Positions 24,428-36,075 of a DNA stretch of 64,000 bases are shown piece by piece; within the stretch, counting starts at the first letter, position 1, and each line of letters starts with the position of its first letter. Source of the DNA: Gonocerus acuteangulatus (taxonomy: Eukaryota > Arthropoda > Insecta > Hemiptera > Coreidae); the NCBI GenBank assembly GCA_946811695.1, contig OX328123.1:146988337-147052336 (forward strand), written 5' to 3'. The position numbers and the translations under genes were made by a program. Under the pieces are notes generated by a model that had not been told where the DNA came from, searched no databases, and saw only the letters and a list, made by a program, of their open reading frames with translations.

Positions 24428-27400
24428 AAAATACAGATAGATGGATGGTTATGACTCGGGTGGGAGAAAAAGAAAACGCCAGATCTTCAAGCAAAAATCT
24501 ATATTGGGCGTTTAGGCTGCACTTTGGAATACTGAAGGTAGGCGGTATTAGATGAAAGGAGCAGATGAGATGCTGGCCGGTCTTAAATACAGATAGATGG
24601 ATGGTTATGACTCGGGTAGGAGAAAAAGAAAACGCCATATCTTCAAGCAAAAATCTGTATTGGGCGTTTAGGGTGCACTTTGGAATACTGAAGGTAGGCG
24701 GTATTAGATGAAAGGAGCGGGTAAGATGCTGGCCGGTCTTAAATACAGATAGATGGATGGTTGTGACTCGGGTAGGAGAAAAAGAAAACGCCAGATCTTC
24801 AAGCAAAATTCTATATTGGGCGTTTGGGCTTTTCTTTGGAATACTGAAGGTAGGCGGTATTAGATGAAAGGAGCAGGTAAGATGCTGGCCGGTCTTAAAT
24901 ACAGATAGATGGATAGTTATGACTCGGGTAGGAGAAAAAGAAAACGCCAGATCTCCAAGCAAAATTCTATATTGGGCGTTTAGGCTTTTCTTTGGAATAC
25001 TGAAGGTAGGCGGTATTAGATGAAAGGAGCAGGTAAGATGCTGGCCGGTCTTAAATACAGATAGATGGATAGTTATTACTCGGGTAGGAGAAAAAGAAAA
25101 CGCCAGATCTCCAAGCAAAAATCTATATTGGGCGTTTAGGCTGCACTTTGGAATACTGAAGGTAGGCGATATTAGAAAAAAAGGAGATGGTAAGATGCTG
25201 GCCGGTCTTAAATACAGATAGATGGATGGTTATGACTCGGCTAGGAGAAAAAGAAAACGCCAGATCTTCAAGCAAAAATCTATATTGGGCGTTTAGGCTG
25301 CACTTTGGAATACTGAAGGTAGGCGGTATTAGATGAAAGGAGCAGATGAGATGCTGGCCGGTCTTAAATACAGATAGATGGATGGTTATGACTCGGGTAG
25401 GAGAAAAAGAAAACGCCAGATCTTCAAGCAAAAATCTATATTGGGCGTTTAGGCTTTTCTTTGGAATACTGAAGGTAGGCGGTATTAGATGAAAGGAGCA
25501 GGTAAGATGCTGGCCGGTCGTAAATACAGATAGATGGATGGTTATGACTCGGGTAGGAGAAAAAGAAAACGCCAGATCTTCAAGCAAAAATCTATATTGG
25601 GCGTTTAGGCTTTTCTTTGGAATCCTGAAGGTAGGCGGTATTAGATGAAAGGAGCAGGTAAGATGCTGGCCGGTCTTAAATACATATAGATGGATGGTTA
25701 TGACTCGGGTAGGAGAAAATGAAAACGCCAGATCTTCAAGCAAAAATATATATTGGGCGTTTAGGCTGCACTTTGGAATACTGAAAGTAGGCGGTATTAG
25801 ATGAAAGGAGCAGGTATGATGCTGGCCGGTCTTAAATACAGATAGATGGATGGTTATGACTCGGGTAGGAGAAAAAGAAAACGCCAGATCTTCAAGCAAA
25901 AATCTATATTGGGCGTTTAGGCTGCACTTTGGAATACTGAAGGTAGGCGGTATTAGATGAAAGGAGCAGATGAGATGCTGGCCGGTCTTAAATACAGATA
26001 GATGGATGGTTATGACTCGGGTAGGAGAAAAAGAAAACGCCATATCTTCAAGCAAAAATCTGTATTGGGCGTTTAGGGTGCACTTTGGAATACTGAAGGT
26101 AGGCGGTATTAGATGAAAGGAGCAGATGAGATGCTGGCCGGTCTTAAATACAGATAGATGGATGGTTATGACTCGGGTAGGAGAAAAAGAAAACGCCAGA
26201 TCTTGAAGCAAAAATCTATATTGGGCGTTTAGGCTTTTCTTTGGAATACTGAAGGTAGGCGGTATTAGATGAAAGGAGCAGATGAGATGCTGGCCGGTCT
26301 TAAATACAGATAGATGGATGGTTATGACTCGGGTAGGAGAAAAAGAAAACGCCATATCTTCAAGCAAAAATCTGTATTGGGCGTTTAGGGTGCACTTTGG
26401 AATACTGAAGGTAGGCGGTATTAGATGAAAGGAGCAGATGAGATGCTGGCCGGTCTTAAATACAGATAGATGGATGGTTATGACTCGGGTAGGAGAAAAA
26501 GAAAACGCCAGATCTTGAAGCAAAAATCTATATTGGGCGTTTAGGCTTTTCTTTGGAATACTGAAGGTAGGCGGTATTAGATGAAAGGAGCAGGTGAGAT
26601 GCTGGCCGGTCTTAAATACAGATAGATGGATGGTTATGACTCGGGTAGGAGAAAAAGAAAACGCCAGATCTTGAAGCAAAAATCTATATTGGGCGTTTAG
26701 GCTTTTCTTTGGAATACTGAAGGTAGGCGGTATTAGATGAAAGGAGCAGGTAAGATGCTGGCCGGTCTTAAATACAGATAGATGGATGGTTATGACTCGG
26801 GTAGGAGAAAAAGAAAACGCCATATCTTCAAGCAAAAATCTATATTGGGCGTTTAGGCTTTTCTTTGGAATACTGAAGGTAGGCGGTATTAGATGAAAGG
26901 AGCAGGTATGATGCTGGCCGGTCTTAAATACAGATAGATGGATGGTTATGACTCGGGTAGGAGAAAAAGAAAACGCCATATCTTCAAGCAAAAATCTATA
27001 TTGGGCGTTTAGGCTTTTCTTTGGAATACTGAAGGTAGGCGGTATTAGATGAAAGGAGCAGATGAGATGCTGGCCGGTCTTAAATACAGATAGATGGATG
27101 GTTATGACTCGGGTAGGAGAAAAAGAAAACGCCATATCTTCAAGCAAAAATCTATATTGGGCGTTTAGGCTTTTCTTTGGAATACTGAAGGTAGGCGGTA
27201 TTAGATGAAAGGAGCAGATGAGATGCTGGCCGGTCTTAAATACAGATAGATGGATGGTTATGACTCGGGTAGGAGAAAAAGAAAACGCCAGATCTCCAAG
27301 CAAAAATCTATATTGGGCGTTTAGGCTGCACTTTGGAATACTGAAGGTAGGCGGTATTAGATGAAAGGAGCAGATGAGATGCTGGCCGGTCTTAAATACA

Positions 27401-27865
27401 GATAGATGGATGGTTATGACTCGGGTAGGAGAAAAAGAAAACGCCATATCTTCAAGCAAAAATCTATATTGGGCGTTTAGGCTGCACTTTGGAATACTGA
27501 AGGTAGGCGGTATTAGATGAAAGGAGCAGATGAGATGCTGGCCGGTCTTAAATACAGATAGATGGATGGTTATGACTCGGGTAGGAGAAAAAGAAAACGC
27601 CAGATCTCCAAGCAAAAATCTATATTGGGCGTTTAGGCTTTTCTTTGGAATACTGAAGGTAGGCGGTATTAGATGAAAGGAGCAGATGAGATGCTGGCCG
27701 GTCTTAAATACAGATAGATGGATGGTTATGACTCGGGTAGGAGAAAAAGAAAACGCCATATCTTCAAGCAAAAATCTATATTGGGCGTTTAGGCTTTTCT
27801 TTGGAATACTGAAGGTAGGCGGTATTAGATGAAAGGAGCAGGTAAGATGCTGGCCGGTCTTAAAT
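24428..27865. repeat. 156-bp satellite, ~22 copies
   Basis: ATACAGATAGATGGAT recurs every 156 bp from 24431 to the array end. Units vary at a few sites (TGCACTTTGG or TTTTCTTTGG; GCAGATGAG or GCAGGTAAG; TCTTCAAG, TCTCCAAG or TCTTGAAG). Because 156 is a multiple of 3, one minus-strand frame stays open for 882 codons (27771-25123) and again for 240 (25118-24396); one copy near 25160 carries a one-base length change that separates them. Most variants alter the encoded residue, so I do not call a protein gene. Confidence 0.97.
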
Positions 27866-28764
27866 CGAGCTAGTACGAGAATCTCCTGTCAAACAATATC
27901 GGCCTTTCCAGCAAATAAAATTACCTGTTCCATATCCTACTCCTGGTGCAATCTGCTATCCAAGGGCTCATCGCCATAGATGTAAAGCCCTTAAAATAAA
28001 AAATAAAAAATGCACTCCCCTCTCTTACGAAAATTTTATAAAAGACTTCTCTCTTAAAGGGTTTATTAGATCTTAGGGTTTATTTAACTTTTTATACACT
28101 TACTACGATTTCCCAACTTTTTTCGAGTTATTAAAGAAAATATACGAAGTTCCTAAAACTTATCTAGTGTATTAATTAAATATTTTATTCTAATCCTTCC
28201 TTAACTCCAAACCTAGCCAAAACATCTTTGTTTATATGAATTTCAATCATGCAGAAAATATTTTAACTGAATCTCATGAGTACCCTAACCAATAACTTTA
28301 TTCAACAACTATTGTTCCACGTTTCTCGAAAATGGTTAAAAATATCGCCTTAAAAATTATTCCATTCGTTTTCCTAGGCCAAGATATCTAAAAGTGTACC
28401 TGTAAGACTATAAACGCAAAGCCCTAAGCGCAAAGATGTTTGTTGGGCGAATTTCACCCATCTTAGGGGTAGATTCTACTGGTTAACGAACTTGAAATGA
28501 AGACTAAGTATTTTTCTACCAAATTTCATCAAAATCGGACCATTGTCAGAAAGAAAGAGAGCGAACACAAGAAATATTCAAACTTTAAAAGTTTTACGCC
28601 AAACTCCAGAGCAAATCCATGGTTGCGTGAGGTCTTTGTAGCAAGAAGTGCCCCTGAAGAGGTGTGAAAATATGCAAGAAACATTTCGGACCTAATAAAT
28701 AATATAGTGTGAAGGAAGGATGACTCCTTTAACGACCTCATGCCTTCTAAGATCTGAGAATTTA
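27866..28764 (+). mobile_element. Partial copy of the AT-containing DNA element
   Basis: From about 28080 to 28560 the words TTATTAAAGAAAATATACGA, CTGAATCTCATGAGTACC, GGTTAACGAACTTGA and AAATTTCATCAAAATCGGAC match the bodies of the 21.7-kb and 61.3-kb copies. The first ~200 bases and the last ~200 bases are unassigned. Confidence 0.55.
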
Positions 28765-29931
28765 TATATATATATAGGGGAAGGTGTTGTACCATTGACC
28801 ACTTTGCAAAATTGAATTTTTTTTAGCTTGAATATTAAGGCTAAATTCATTTTTTTTTTATTTCATTTCAATTAGTATTCTATTGGTTATCATATTTAAT
28901 TTTTCCAAGGTTCTAGCTTTACATTTAATATTTTTTATTAATTTTTAAAAAAAAATAATCGTACATTGGTCAAAGGTACAACATGTAGTTGTACCTTTGA
29001 CCACGGGGTGTTGTACCTCTGACCATGTAAAAACAATACAGCAACCCAGAAAAAAAAATTGTATTGAGTAATATTGTAATTAATTGTAAGTTTAATAAAT
29101 ACAGGACACGGATGTCAGCATAATAAAAAAAACTATTATTAATATTGCCAATATATATTAATATATTAGTGTTATGCTTAATATGCTGAAAAATCCAGTC
29201 CAACCGATAAACGTTTTATCTGTCAAGCAGATCCACTAGCAATTGAACAGTTGAAGACATTGTGGCTATACTTTCATACCCTACGGAAATTAAGCCACAA
29301 TGTCTTCAACATCAATATCATACAATTTTCATCTTCTTTCGTAAACTTGTCACTTAAAGTTTGTTTTTTCAAATATTGGATCTTAGACATTGGACACTTA
29401 ATACCACAGATCTCTGCGACTAAATATGTAATAGTAATATTAATTTTTTTTTTTTTAAATTTGTAGCAGAAGATCATAAAAGTTGAATTATAAAAAAAAT
29501 ACTCAGGTGTGTTGTACCTTTGACCTGGTCAAAGGAACAACAACTAGTCGTGGTCAGAAGTACAACACCCTGGTAGTGAAAATTAAAAAGTATGCTAAAA
29601 TTTTTAGGGTTAAGATAAATCAATTTCAGAAGCTACTCCATGTTTCGTATTGTAATAGCTACTTTGTCAAATGATTTCCATCTAAAAAGACATAATACAA
29701 AAAATATTATGAGACAAAACGTCATCAATAAATAACTTACATTTTTATGATAGAAATGGATTAGTATTTTTTGCAAGAATCCTCATTGACTTGAATAATC
29801 CAAAGTAGGTTACACAGGCCCTCTAGTGAAGGAGCTAAACACTAATTACACCAAAATTTATAAAATGTTGCTACATGCCCCCACAGCCTCGGTGGTCAAA
29901 GGTACAATATGGTCAGAGGTACAACACCTTC

Positions 29932-29945
<14 letters not shown>
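28765..29945. mobile_element. TIR element with GGTACAACACCT termini ending in AT microsatellite
   Basis: The left end ATATAGGGGAAGGTGTTGTA and the right end TACAACACCTTCCCCTATAT are inverted copies at 28770 and 29920. The word TTGTACCTTTGACC or its complement recurs at least seven times inside (e.g. 28973, 28990, 29012, 29513, 29893). A perfect 18-bp inverted pair (GTTGAAGACATTGTGGCT at 29250 and its complement ending 29310) lies in the middle. A truncated second copy follows at 30411. No transposase seen. Confidence 0.7.
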
Positions 29946-29996
<51 letters not shown>

Positions 29997-30009
29997 TGTA
30001 TATATATAT
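29935..30009. repeat. (AT)n microsatellite
   Basis: AT dinucleotide between the TIR element and the SINE. Confidence 0.95.
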
Positions 30010-30341
30010 GGGGGCGAGGTTAGCTCAATGGTAGAGCACTGGACTAATAAGCTGGAGGCCTGAGTAAAAATCCCGAGCAAGCACTAAAGATTTTCTCTTC
30101 TAGTGTCTTCGTTCATAAGTTGAATTCGGCCTCCCTGACCGTCCGTAGGCCAACCCGGCCTTTAATAAACTTAATAATGGTTACCTTGGGTGTTAATGAC
30201 TCGAAGCAGGCAAGGGGAAAATCAGGTGGCCAGAGCATAGTACTGACCACACTATCTCCCTAGTGTGCCGTATGGTCATGAATCAGATACCTCTATAGTA
30301 TCTGCCCCTCAGGGCCCTCGCGGCCTGTTACGGGACTGATT
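30010..30341 (+). mobile_element. tRNA-Ile-like SINE, copy 1
   Basis: The head GGGGCGAGGTTAGCTCAATG...GTAGAGC carries a pol III A box, a loop CTAATAA as in tRNA-Ile(AAU), and a decayed B box (CTGAGTAAAAATCCC). A ~250-bp body follows (CCGTATGGTCATGAATCAGA, CTCAGGGCCCTCGCGGCC) and the end is CGGGACTGATTTATATATA. The copy at 62292-62650 has the same structure with a better B box. Such elements are transcribed by RNA polymerase III and mobilised by a LINE. Here it sits between AT tracts, which may serve as its target or tail. Confidence 0.85.

Positions 30342-30410
<69 letters not shown>
30342..30410. repeat. (AT)n microsatellite at the SINE tail
   Basis: AT repeat directly after the SINE end, interrupted once by TACAT. 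Confidence 0.95.
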
Positions 30411-30935
30411 GGGATGGTGTTGTACCTTTGACCACTTTGCAACATTTATTTTTTTTGTTGAATAACCCTAATGACCTTCGCAGTCGATGCACCGTAAAAA
30501 AAAAAAAAAAAAAAAAAAAGGCTAAATTCAATTTCTTTTATTTTATTGTAATTAGTATTCCATTGTTTATAATATTTAATTTTTTCAAGTTTCTAGTTTC
30601 ACAGTTAATATATTTTAATAATTTAAAAAAAATATTAGTACTGTGGTCAAAGGTACAGCAGCTTTACTTTATCTTTAAGGTACAAGGGTTATTGTACCTC
30701 TGACCACGTAAAATCAACACAGAAGTACAGAAAACAAAAAAAAAAAAAAAAAAAATGTTCAGTAACTTTGTAAATAATTGTAAGTTTAATGTGTACTGGA
30801 CAAGTCTTCACGCATACTAAAAAAGTTATTATTGATGGTATGTTATCAAACTATGCTGAAACTTACACGCCAAATTTTTAACTTTCAAGCAGATATTAGG
30901 GTATGAAAATTTAGTCATAATGCCTTCTACATCAA
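30411..30935 (+). mobile_element. Second copy of the GGTACAACACC TIR element (right part missing)
   Basis: GGTGTTGTACCTTTGACCAC and the following ~450 bp parallel 28775-29230. Compared with that copy it carries an extra ~60 bases (about 30460-30519) ending in TCGATGCACCGT plus 24 A, which matches the 3' end of the minus-strand SINE at 58.07 kb: a 5'-truncated SINE insertion. Confidence 0.65.
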
Positions 30936-31475
30936 TACCTAGAGAAATTTTCTAGTCGTCTTTCGGATTGTGTTACGAGCTCAACCCTACGGAGGGAGGT
31001 AGGTACCGCGCTAAATTGTATCTCGAAGCCTAAAAACCAAGAGGCTAAAGCGCAAAAATGTTTGCCGCACATATTTCTGCTGGTTAACAAACTTGACCTT
31101 TCAAATTAGACAAAGTATTTTTATAACAAATTTAATCAAAATTGGACGATTATTGAGCGGTACAGACTAATTAAAAAGGCTGTCTTATTTTGATATTGTA
31201 CTTACATAATAAGCATAAGCCTGAATAATCAGACAACATCTGCTTGGCGTATGAGGTTCGCAATTTTGTACATGGCCATCATCAGCTGAAAGAGGTGATA
31301 AATATTAAGTTTTTTTTTTTGTTTTTTTTTTAGAGAAATTATCAAGGATAAAAAAAGTATTTGACTTGTGAACATCGTGATAATATCGTCACAAACAAAG
31401 CATTCCTAACTATCAAAGCATTAAGAGCACTGTTCCCCCATTCCATACCTGAAGTTTAGCGCTGTTAGCTTTGGA
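30936..31475. other. Dispersed-repeat mosaic
   Basis: Fragments of the TTAGCGCGGTTCC element (about 30950-31160, with ACCGCGCTAAATTG) are followed by the inverted partner of 10.37-10.5 kb (31180-31290). No gene. Confidence 0.55.
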
Positions 31476-31955
31476 CCATGGGCATATATAGAAAATAATT
31501 TCCGGGAGAGGGGCTGCGAACATTTGGGGGGGATGAATACTAAAAATCTAGAACTTGGAATTGCTAGCCAATTCAGACGCTATTACACCCAATACCCGTT
31601 TCCAAATTTTCCATTCCAAATTGTCTCACCATCCTAATCCTGAAGGTCAATCCTTATCTTCACAATCCCCCCGGACAATCCTCCCAGGCGGCTTAAGAGA
31701 CAGTGGCCCCGAGATAAGTTACCTTGCCTGATACCTCTGGAATCATTGAAATATTTAGTTAAATAACTAGTGAAGTGCCAACAATGGTTGGCTTCTTCCA
31801 AAAAAAAAAAAAAAAAAAAAAATTACACCCAATAAAAACTATTTTTTCCGAACTAAGTGATTTTATTTAATTTAGTTTTAAGTTTTTATGGTAAATTTTT
31901 ACTGATTTGGGGGGCGGGCAGCCCCTCGGCCCCCACCCCTTATATACGCCCATGG
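31476..31955. mobile_element. MITE with CCATGGGC termini and 6-bp target duplication
   Basis: Left end CCATGGGCATATATAG and right end CTTATATACGCCCATGG are inverted. Both ends are bordered by TTTGGA (31470-31475 and 31956-31961), a 6-bp target duplication. A subterminal GGGGCTGC/GCAGCCCC pair is also present. A retrocopy is nested inside. Confidence 0.8.
31595..31821 (+). mobile_element. Poly(A) retrocopy nested in the MITE, 13-bp target duplication
   Basis: Flanked by ATTACACCCAATA at 31582-31594 and 31822-31834; the 3' end is about 22 A after GGTTGGCTTCTTCC. The 227-bp body has no pol III boxes I recognise. It is either a 5'-truncated LINE end or a processed mRNA fragment. Confidence 0.8.
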
Positions 31956-31961
31956 TTTGGA

Positions 31962-32996
31962 CAGGTCTAAATTTACATATTTCTTGGCGACTAATATAAT
32001 ACCTTACTGTAGTAACATTTTAGTAGTCTCTTTTTGAGGATTTGTTGTTCTAATTAGGAACAACAACAACTAGAAATGTTACTTTTCTCCACTTGTATGC
32101 ACAATGTTTACAATATTTAACGTCAACACCGAATCCAACTAAGGGGATTCAACTCATCATGCCTTTGAGCTATGGATTGCAATCCAGATCTTCAGAAAGT
32201 GCCCAATTAGCATCCATTTCGCTTGTAGATGTCGACGAAATACAGAACCAAATGGGGGAAGTTAAGGTGGTTTTGTTTCTAGACAGACACATAGCGGTCG
32301 TATGCCTTATGTGCTTTATCTGGAAAGAGTATCCACAGCCCCATGAACTGAATATTATAAGAATCACCATAATTAAAAGAAGTCCTTACATTACAGATAA
32401 TGTAGGTACTAAATGCACCATAATACCATTATATATATTTAATAATATAATACCTGTTTTAATTTTTTTTTTATCGCAACTTATCACCATATTAGGAGAT
32501 TTCACAAATCACCATAATCAAAACAAGTACTCACATAAAGAGTACTCACATTTCAATAATCAAAAAAAGCACTCGTATTGCCATAACCCAAATGAATACT
32601 TACTTCAACATAACCAATAAGAGCACTCGCATCACCACAATCAGAATGAATATTGACAACAACACAATCAACAAGACTACTCATATCACCATTATCAGAC
32701 TTATTACTCACGCCACCATAACCAGAATGAATACTCACATCACCATAAAAAGTCAATGTTGCAGCTCTGTCTATTAATGATGCTTTAATCTCGATAGGCC
32801 TTAGAGTGTTGCTCATCATAATGCTGATAGATTTATTCATCTTTTTGTTGCAGTGCATCCAAGGAAGGCTGTAAATTGCCTCGAATGTTTTTCTGCTCTG
32901 AAAATGTACAATTAACTATGTAAATACATTGCTTATATGGTTGCTATCATGAAATTAATGGTTGTGAATATATTTGTCAATTCAGATATATTTTAA
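31962..32996. other. Unassigned; degenerate ~30-bp repeat at 32.48-32.76 kb
   Basis: A 175-codon plus frame (32093-32620) runs into a degenerate repeat of AATCACCATAATCA-like units, so its 3' half is repeat-derived. On the minus strand, a possible acceptor (ATATTCAG near 32358) precedes FMGLWILFPDKAHKAY and then a stop at about 32295. This vaguely recalls odorant-receptor N-termini but is too short to call. No gene is assigned. Confidence 0.35.
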
Positions 32997-33000
32997 TTAA

Positions 33001-34875
33001 CTGTGGAATGCTACTTGGGGTACATCTGAACCCCAGTGCCTTATTAAGTGTTGCTTTCGGTAGACAGATGGCGCTGTAGTTCTATGTACAAATGTATAGG
33101 GTAAATGACCCGATCGTTGACACTGCTCCTTAAGGTGACACTTCAAATTTAAATTTGAAAAATAACAATTAGATTCAAGAGAATTCAATATGTTTGCATC
33201 CAAATGAAAGAACAGTTGTTGAAGAATAATGTCGACTGACCCGATCAACTATGCAACTCCGTTAATAAAATCTGCCGCCATTTTAGTATGAAAAATCCTC
33301 GATTCAACTCCTGCTGCTCTCTTTGCTTAGTGAATTTGATAAGAGATTAAGAATATTTCTTAAGAATTTTTTTTTTGTAATGCGTGCATTAAATTGTATT
33401 TTTGTGATTTCAATGAACTCTATGATACTTTAATTATGGACCGTAAAAGATTTGACTCAAGTTAAATAAAAAAATCTTGATATTATGGTAGTGTCAACAT
33501 TGGGAACCCAAAAAACAACCAGGGCTCCTTTTCTTGACACTAATGTCAACTTTAGGAAAACGGTTGTCAGTGATGAATACTAAAACATTTAGTTGAGATT
33601 TTCATTAGAAATTCATGTATCCTGATTTTATTAATTTCTTATGACTGGAACCTTAAGTTGACAACATGTTTTCCTAATTTCGACATTCTGTTCCTAATGT
33701 TGACAGGCAACTTTTTATAATAGTTTTCTGCAATTTGAAATGTCACACAACTTCTTAATCAATTTGTGGTACAATGGTTATAACAGGGGGGTACCTCCAA
33801 ATGCTTCTCACATTAACCAATCTATGGATGTATCAGGTTTCCGAACGTTTAAAGAAGGTTGGAAACTAAAATTTCATGAATAGAGCAAGTCCTGCATTAA
33901 AAAAAAAAACACAGCTGAAATCGCCAAGAAAAAAGAGCGAAGGCTAGATTGAACAAAAAAGAAGAAAAATTCCTTACAAGAAATAACTTTTAAATTCTTC
34001 TCGTCGGAAAAATAAGGTGAGAAACTCCATGACTGAGGAAGATGGCGACTCTTCCATTCAGCCTGAAGAAGGAAGGACATCACTATCATGAACTGTGTAG
34101 AATCAACAGGTGTAAGTAAACCATCATCAATGAGTTACACAAAAAGTTAAAGAAGAAGAGCGATTGTTCAAAAATGACCAAGGGATGAAAGATGAAAATG
34201 GCTGTAATAAGCAAGTTATAAACAAAGTTAACGTTATTAGAGTAGGTGATTATTGTATAGTTCAAGTTGAAGGAAAAACAGCACGATTTCAATCCAATTT
34301 GGTTGTTTGTTTCAAGAATGAAGTTGTATTATTTTCATTTTCCCTCACTGTCATCCTTAGGAAGAGAAAAGTCAAACTTAGGCACCGACCTACTGCAGAC
34401 GTGTCAACATTAGGACCAGAGTATGGCAGCATTTAATGATTTATTTTAATTGAAATACTTAATGTACCCCAACTTTAAGACTAGAATTCCGTCAAACCAT
34501 CACCCGTACTTTAGATGTGCCAGTGGTAGATGAAGCCAGAGAAAGTCTAGAATCCACATCAGGCCGGTGATATTTCTGTACTAGGTCTCGAGACAGAAAT
34601 TCTAGGGTAAAATGTGCTTTATGTAAAAAATGCATTTGTTTAGAGCATCCAGAAGAAATGTGTACTTTATTTATTCAGTAACTATTGTAATTTACTCTAA
34701 TTAGGTACCTATTTTTTCATATTTTTAATGCATAGATTTTGGGTGTTTTTTAATACTTTAAAATAATAAAAAAGTTAAACGCTCTCAAAACCGTCCTTTT
34801 ATTTCGGGTACACATGTAACCCAGTGTAGCTACATCCAGTGTAGCGTTAGTAAAACTATATGTAGCATTCTAGGG
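33001..34875 (+). mobile_element. piggyBac-like element, degenerate, TTAA on both sides
   Basis: TTAA occurs at 32997-33000 and 34876-34879. Immediately inside are inverted ends (CTGTGGAATGCTAC on the left; GTAGCATTCTAGGG on the right), plus a shared subterminal word (GGGGTACATCTGAACCCCAGTG-like on the left, GGGTACACATGTAACCCAGTG-like on the right). The 3' part still encodes the C-terminal cysteine-rich domain of a piggyBac transposase (separate entry). The middle (about 33100-34440) has lost the catalytic DDD region and holds unidentified, frame-broken sequence bracketed by GTTGACAC/GTGTCAAC words that may be a further insertion. Confidence 0.8.
34480..34681 (+). pseudogene. piggyBac transposase C-terminus (Cys-rich), one in-frame stop
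   Basis: In frame from about 34490, ...SLESTSGR is followed by TGA and then YFCTRSRDRNSRVKCALC and KKCICLEHPEEMC before TAA at 34679-34681. The C-X2-C, C-X2-C and H-X4-C spacing is the cross-brace zinc-binding tail of piggyBac-family transposases. That tail binds the transposon ends. The TGA falls where the family has the first cysteine, so a single base change removed it. Only this ~60-residue tail of a ~550-600 residue protein is recognisable. Confidence 0.8.
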
Positions 34876-34879
34876 TTAA

Positions 34880-35450
34880 AAGAAAATGTAATATTTTATA
34901 ATATGACAAACAATATGATGTAACTATATATGCTGATGTGACATCAGATCTCGAATATTTGATCTCGAAATCCAAATATTTTCACATTCATCTGTATATT
35001 GTTTGATATTTGTTGCCTAAAAATGAGGAAGGATGCAAAGTCCTGGCATTAAAACATAAAGAATAGGTTTCATTTTGAGTCTGGTTTTACTGCGCTCCTG
35101 CATGCAGGTGAATTACAATTTTCTTCTTGACCAAAGTTTCCATAAACCCGCTTATTAGGATATTAACTAAAATAACTATATGTTATGTAGGAGCCAATGA
35201 CCTGGGTGCAGGGGTGCATTAAAAATGTCCGACTCGCAGGAACTCCTTCATCTTAGTGCATTTTTTTCGTATCCCTAGGTTCATTTTTCGAGGAAGTTGC
35301 ACTATTTAAAAAAAAATAAAAATAAAAATCAAACACTTACTCCAATGACATCCGGAAACGTTAGTTAAAGTGCCACAATGCACATCAATCTAATAGCGAT
35401 ACTATCAAATATAAATGTGCAAAACATTTATATAAATAGATAACTGTATA
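34880..35450. other. Intergenic
   Basis: Non-coding; a short fragment of the TTAGCGCGGTTCC family (CCGACTCGCAGGAACT) lies at about 35229-35260. Confidence 0.45.
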
Positions 35451-35463
35451 ATTAATTGAATTA

Positions 35464-36075
35464 TACAATTATTAATTATAATTATACAATTATTAATCGG
35501 GTCCCTTCTCACCGCGATATTGGTCTGAACCAGAAGGCAGATGAGGAGGCAAACTCAGCTCGAGAACAGGTCGAAGGAGTAATTTTTATTGAAGAAGCCC
35601 CCGCTCCGGACATAAAATATTATGTCAAGAAAAAATTACTATTCCAGTGGTCTGAAGATTGGTTAAAACTAAATAACCACCTAAGGAGAATTAAAGATGA
35701 TTTAAAGGAATGGACAACGTCACACCGGCAAAACAGGAAAAATGAAGTGCTGCTAACAAGACTACGAATTGGGCACATTAAATTGACCCACACGCACATA
35801 CTATGCGGCTTACATCCACCGACATGCAACACCTGCCAGGACATCATAACCGTCGAACATATCCTCCTCCACTGCCCTGTTTTCCATAAGGAAAGAGAAG
35901 CCCAAGGAATACCGAAGACCCTGAAAGAGGCACTAATGGACAACCTCGACATAACACAAAAAATAATTGACTTTTGTACAATAATGAAATTACCAGTGTA
36001 AATAATTCATTGACCTGCCAATGTCTCTTCTCGAGTAGAGGCAGTAAGCTAAAATAAAATAAAATAAAATAAAAA
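35464..36075 (+). mobile_element. 5'-truncated LINE (Jockey/R1-like ORF2 C-terminus) with target duplication
   Basis: The plus frame ending TAA at 35999-36001 starts in the last RNase H block (RVPSHRDIGLNQKADEEA, i.e. the PSHxGIxxNxxAD motif). It ends with a zinc knuckle (CNTCQDIITVEHILLHC). The 3' end is a (TAAAA)n tail. ATTAATTGAATTA occurs at 35451-35463 and 36076-36088, a 13-bp target duplication. About 30 bp of A/T filler precedes the coding part. ORF2 upstream of RNase H is absent, as usual when target-primed reverse transcription aborts. The retained ~170 codons have no stop. Confidence 0.88.

Noticed and set aside
24396..27771. 882- and 240-codon minus-strand frames as a large repeat-protein gene
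   Set aside because: They are the unavoidable result of a 156-bp (3n) tandem unit with one stop-free frame. Unit differences mostly change residues, and no promoter, splice structure or known domain supports a gene.
30010..30081. Genuine tRNA-Ile gene
   Set aside because: The acceptor stem does not pair, the B box is decayed, and a ~250-bp conserved body follows in three copies: a SINE head.
32093..32620. 175-codon plus frame as a gene
   Set aside because: Its 3' half is translated degenerate ~30-bp repeat and the 5' half matches no family I know; no supporting splice or start context.
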